Made by a program: the position numbers and the translations under genes. A stretch of DNA of 37,615 bases, from positions 1 through 37,615 of the forward strand of contig QHXI01000072.1 of assembly GCA_003222895.1 (NCBI GenBank). The letters run 5' to 3'. The first letter of the stretch is position 1. Each line of letters starts with the position of its first letter. The notes beneath the pieces are model-generated. The model was not told the origin of the DNA. It made no database searches and was given only the letters and a program-made list of their open reading frames with translations. Of the stretch, positions 34,520-37,615 are shown one piece after another. Source of the stretch: Acidobacteriota bacterium. GTDB taxonomy: Bacteria > Acidobacteriota > Blastocatellia > Pyrinomonadales > Pyrinomonadaceae.

Positions 34520-37500
34520 TCATGAAAGTTCGAAGGTCCTCTGCGCGGGCACCTTTAGCCTATGTTCGTCTCTCGAAAGACGAGCAATCGGCTTGGCGCT
34601 AGACGCTGCATGGCTTTCTTTCTTTTTATCTATTATCTCAGCGAGGCCAGCGATGGTCGGCGACTCGAACAGGTGGCGCAACGGTAGCTCGACTTCAAAG
34701 GTATTTCGTATCCGGGAAATCAGTTGCGTCGCGAGCAGCGAATGACCGCCAAGCTCTGTGAAGAAGTCGTCATGGATGCCGATCTGCTTGATGCCCAGAA
34801 CTTCAGCCCAGATTACCCCGAGAGATTCCTCGACCGGATTACGCGGAGCGACATACGCACCCTCAAGCTTCGGTCGGGTTGAATCGGGAGCAGGCAGCGC
34901 TTGACGGTTCACTTTCCCGTTAGGTGTCAGCGGTATCGAGTCAAGCAAGACAAAGGCTCCTGGAACCATATAATCCGGGAGTTGTTCTTGCAGCATCAAA
35001 CGAAGCTGCGGCACAAGCTTCCGCGAAAACGATCCTTGCAAGGGGTTGTTTGCATACGCCCGCCATGCTTTGGCCCGGACTGGCTCGTCAGCGAAGAATG
35101 GAACGGTCAAAGTGTTTCCATTCATCTGCTGCGATGCGTATCGCCTGAAGAGAACGTCAAAGCTGCCGTCGGCGGCGGATTCGGACCAGCGTAGGCCAAC
35201 GGCGTATGGAAGATCCATACTCAAAGTCCATATTTCTTCCGGATCCACCCCGACTTCCTTAACCGAACTCAGGCTTTTCCGCAACTCAGCAATAGTCACC
35301 GATGGCTCGAAGTTGCTGAGCAGTTCAAGTGATTTAATATCTTTCAGCAGGCGGGCATTAGTCACGCGAGTTATCTTCAACGACTTTGGCTCGGTTTGCT
35401 CCAGGATCCGCCGCAAGGCCGACGGCGTCAGCCCTTCCCTGTGCCAGTCGAGTTCGCGCTGCTCGTCAGCAGTGGCGTCCTTGTCAGGCCCAAGATGCAA
35501 AGTCACATCATAACGAAACCGGGTCAACTCATTATGATATCGTCCACGCTTTGGCTGCATCTGTACATGGCTAATCTGTGGAAACCGCAGTTTTAGAGCC
35601 GTGAAGAAGCGCGGGTCAATTACAAGTTCCTGCTCCTGAGCTATTCGCTTATGCACGCGCTCTTGTAATTGTGTTATGGACAGCACGTCCGGTGACCTAT
35701 ACAGTTCCACCGACGTGTGCAACGCCTCCAGCAATGGTAAGCTGCGCACATCCCCAATAAAGATAGAGCCTCCAGGCGCAACCGATCCGACAGCGCCCTC
35801 GATGACCCGCAACAAATATTCGATAGTCGGAAAATATTGGACGACTGAATTGAGGATCACGGTATCGAAGAATTCTGTCTCGATACCGTCAAAGTCATCT
35901 GCCGCCTTCTGGGCTAATTTGACCAGCGGAAGTTTGGCGCCGGGTCCCTTCAGTTGCCGCTCTAAATAGCAGAGCGCCTCAGGCGAGAAATCAGTGCCGA
36001 GGTAATAGGTACACCGGGGAGCAATGCGGAATAGCAACAGCCCCGCACCACATCCGATCTCCAGCACTCGGCGCGGCCGACCGTCCAGTACCCTCGCAAC
36101 GGTTTGGTCCACCCATTCACGCATCTCCGCTGCGGCGATAGGCTGGCCGGTGTAGATACTATTCCAACCGATGATATTAAAGGTTGGGTCGGTCAATGCG
36201 GAAGTCTGGTTGTATGTCTCGTCCCAGACCATTTGCCATTGTGGAATCTGCTCTTCACTCAGCTTTGATTCCGGTATTAACTCATCCGAGTTCTGATGGT
36301 TTGGGTTCTGAACGACGTAGGCCACCAACCGTTTATCCCCTGACTCCTCTTCCCGCGCCACTACGACCGCTTGCTGCACCGCCTCATGTCCGTTGAGCAC
36401 AGCTTCGATTTCTCCCAATTCGATGCGATACCCACGCAGCTTAATCTGTCCGTCCATCCGACCCAGAAATTCGATATTGCCGTCACTCAGAAAGCGGGCC
36501 ATGTCTCCCGTCTGATACAGACGCCCTCCTGCAGTCTTACTGAATGGATGCGGGATAAACTTCTCGGCTGTCAGTTCCGGCCGATTCAAATAACCGCGCG
36601 CCAGTCCCTCGCCCCCAATCAACAGTTGACCAGCTACCCCGATTGGCACCGGCTGCAAATGCCCGTCGACAATGTATAGCTCCGTGTTGGCTATCGGACG
36701 ACCGATCGGAATCGTGCCCAATGACTCGCTTGCACCCACTTCATGCCAACTGGCATCCGCAGCCACTTCGGACGAGCCATATAGGTTCAACAACATCTTT
36801 CCGGGGGCGTTCTTCAGCAACCGATCTGATAATTCCTGCGGCAGCGCTTCGCCGCTGGTGATCCAATACTTGAGACGGAAAAGGCGCTCCTGAAGCTCCG
36901 CGCAATCTTCCATCATGACTCGCAGCAATGATGGCACAAGCACGATCCGCGTAATCCCCTGCCTCGCCAAGGTGTCGATCAGTTGATCAGGATCCTTTAA
37001 GGTCTGCTCGGAAATGATGACGTTCGCCACTCCCTGAAGCAATGGCCCGAAAATCTCCCAGATGGAATCCACAAAACTGATGGAAGTTTTCTGGCAGCAT
37101 ATCTCGGACGCCTCAAAGGGATATGTCTTCCACATCCAGCTAAAGCGATTGAGTGCTGCTCGATGTGTTCCAAGCGCTCCTTTCGGTCTACCGGTGGAGC
37201 CGGAGGTGTAGATGACATAGGCCAGGTTTTCCGCCCGCACACTACTGGCTACATTCGCTGCACTCTGTTGCTCGATCTCAGGCCATTGCCCGTCGATGCT
37301 GACCACCCGAACACCACTCTCTGCCAACCGTGGCGCTAACCCACTCTGCGTTATTACTACCGCCACGCCCGCATCCGCCATCATGTATTGCAGCCGCTCC
37401 GCCGGGTAGCTGGCATCCAATGGCACATAGGCCCCCCCGGCTTTCAACACCGCTAATAAACTGATTACCAACTCCACTGACCGCTCCACCATCACCCCCA

Positions 37501-37615
37501 CCAGCGTCTCCACCCCTACTCCCTGCTGTTGCAGGTAGCCCGCCAGTTGGTTCGCTCTCCGGTTCAACTCGCTATAGGTGAGCTGCTGGTTCTCGAAAAT
37601 CACAGCCACCGCCTC
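34520..37615 (-). CDS. NRPS module: adenylation domain with embedded N-methyltransferase, then carrier domain (5' end outside window)
   Basis: The frame runs in from the right edge; residues here count from the GTG at 37609. Adenylation core motifs: YTSGSTGRPKG (134-144), LYGSSE (276-281), YQTGDMARF (365-373), KLRGYRIELGEIE (390-402) and NGKVNR (897-902). Between the last two, a SAM methyltransferase is inserted (about 465-845; VLEIGCGAG at 515-523), the position used by N-methylating modules. A carrier domain follows with LGGHSLLATQL; Ser957 would take phosphopantetheine. By eye the ten specificity residues are V180, D181, W184, V223, I250, S252, L276, A284, D285 and K899, which is the code reported for beta-alanine. 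The protein ends about 70 residues after the carrier with no condensation, thioesterase or reductase domain. Confidence 0.93.
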   Translation of the reverse strand, partial: EAVAVIFENQQLTYSELNRRANQLAGYLQQQGVGVETLVGVMVERSVELVISLLAVLKAGGAYVPLDASYPAERLQYMMADAGVAVVITQSGLAPRLAESGVRVVSIDGQWPEIEQQSAANVASSVRAENLAYVIYTSGSTGRPKGALGTHRAALNRFSWMWKTYPFEASEICCQKTSISFVDSIWEIFGPLLQGVANVIISEQTLKDPDQLIDTLARQGITRIVLVPSLLRVMMEDCAELQERLFRLKYWITSGEALPQELSDRLLKNAPGKMLLNLYGSSEVAADASWHEVGASESLGTIPIGRPIANTELYIVDGHLQPVPIGVAGQLLIGGEGLARGYLNRPELTAEKFIPHPFSKTAGGRLYQTGDMARFLSDGNIEFLGRMDGQIKLRGYRIELGEIEAVLNGHEAVQQAVVVAREEESGDKRLVAYVVQNPNHQNSDELIPESKLSEEQIPQWQMVWDETYNQTSALTDPTFNIIGWNSIYTGQPIAAAEMREWVDQTVARVLDGRPRRVLEIGCGAGLLLFRIAPRCTYYLGTDFSPEALCYLERQLKGPGAKLPLVKLAQKAADDFDGIETEFFDTVILNSVVQYFPTIEYLLRVIEGAVGSVAPGGSIFIGDVRSLPLLEALHTSVELYRSPDVLSITQLQERVHKRIAQEQELVIDPRFFTALKLRFPQISHVQMQPKRGRYHNELTRFRYDVTLHLGPDKDATADEQRELDWHREGLTPSALRRILEQTEPKSLKITRVTNARLLKDIKSLELLSNFEPSVTIAELRKSLSSVKEVGVDPEEIWTLSMDLPYAVGLRWSESAADGSFDVLFRRYASQQMNGNTLTVPFFADEPVRAKAWRAYANNPLQGSFSRKLVPQLRLMLQEQLPDYMVPGAFVLLDSIPLTPNGKVNRQALPAPDSTRPKLEGAYVAPRNPVEESLGVIWAEVLGIKQIGIHDDFFTELGGHSLLATQLISRIRNTFEVELPLRHLFESPTIAGLAEIIDKKKESHAASSAKPIARLSRDEHRLKVPAQRTFELS

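Overview
This window looks like chromosomal DNA from a moderately GC-rich soil bacterium, most likely an Acidobacteriota member. That placement is an inference from gene content (BNR/Asp-box exported protein, LVIVD protein, carboxypeptidase-regulatory-like domain protein, RpoD with a long non-conserved region) and from intergenic palindromic repeats. No rRNA, tRNA, CRISPR array or integrase was seen. Both ends cut through genes.

Left part (1-13.3 kb), mostly ordinary genes: a partial exported Asp-box/beta-propeller protein (-), an ornithine cyclodeaminase/mu-crystallin family enzyme (+), a small exported unknown (-), the primary sigma factor rpoD (-), and a translationally coupled pair of exported proteins (DUF305 with a Met-rich linker, then an LVIVD-repeat protein, +). 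Next comes a repeat-rich gap (9.3-10 kb) with two palindromic elements and a possibly truncated small gene. It is followed by a coupled membrane-protein pair, a J-domain protein with four predicted membrane helices, and a lipoprotein-like MsrA.

Middle (13.5-17 kb): an apparent operon on the minus strand, chrA -> MFS transporter -> DUF1259 lipoprotein, probably a resistance or export unit.

Right-centre (17.1-32.5 kb): the most unusual region. It is a run of large co-directional minus-strand genes, in transcription order: a caspase-like (clan CD) protease candidate, a DUF6603 protein split by one in-frame TAG, a 1076-aa protein with two central membrane helices, a 1949-aa protein with an N-terminal coiled coil, and a 608-aa protein. 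Spacing is 6-126 bp. Apart from the protease-like motifs I see no catalytic signature. The set looks like a conserved multi-protein assembly of unknown function.

Upstream of it (33.2-34.4 kb) are two genes sharing an 'IFSGxxNP...LGYRG' domain; the longer one has a possible papain-like C-terminal domain. The right edge is the 3' end of an NRPS gene: adenylation domain with an embedded N-methyltransferase, then a carrier domain. Its specificity residues, read by eye, match the beta-alanine code. It ends without a thioesterase.
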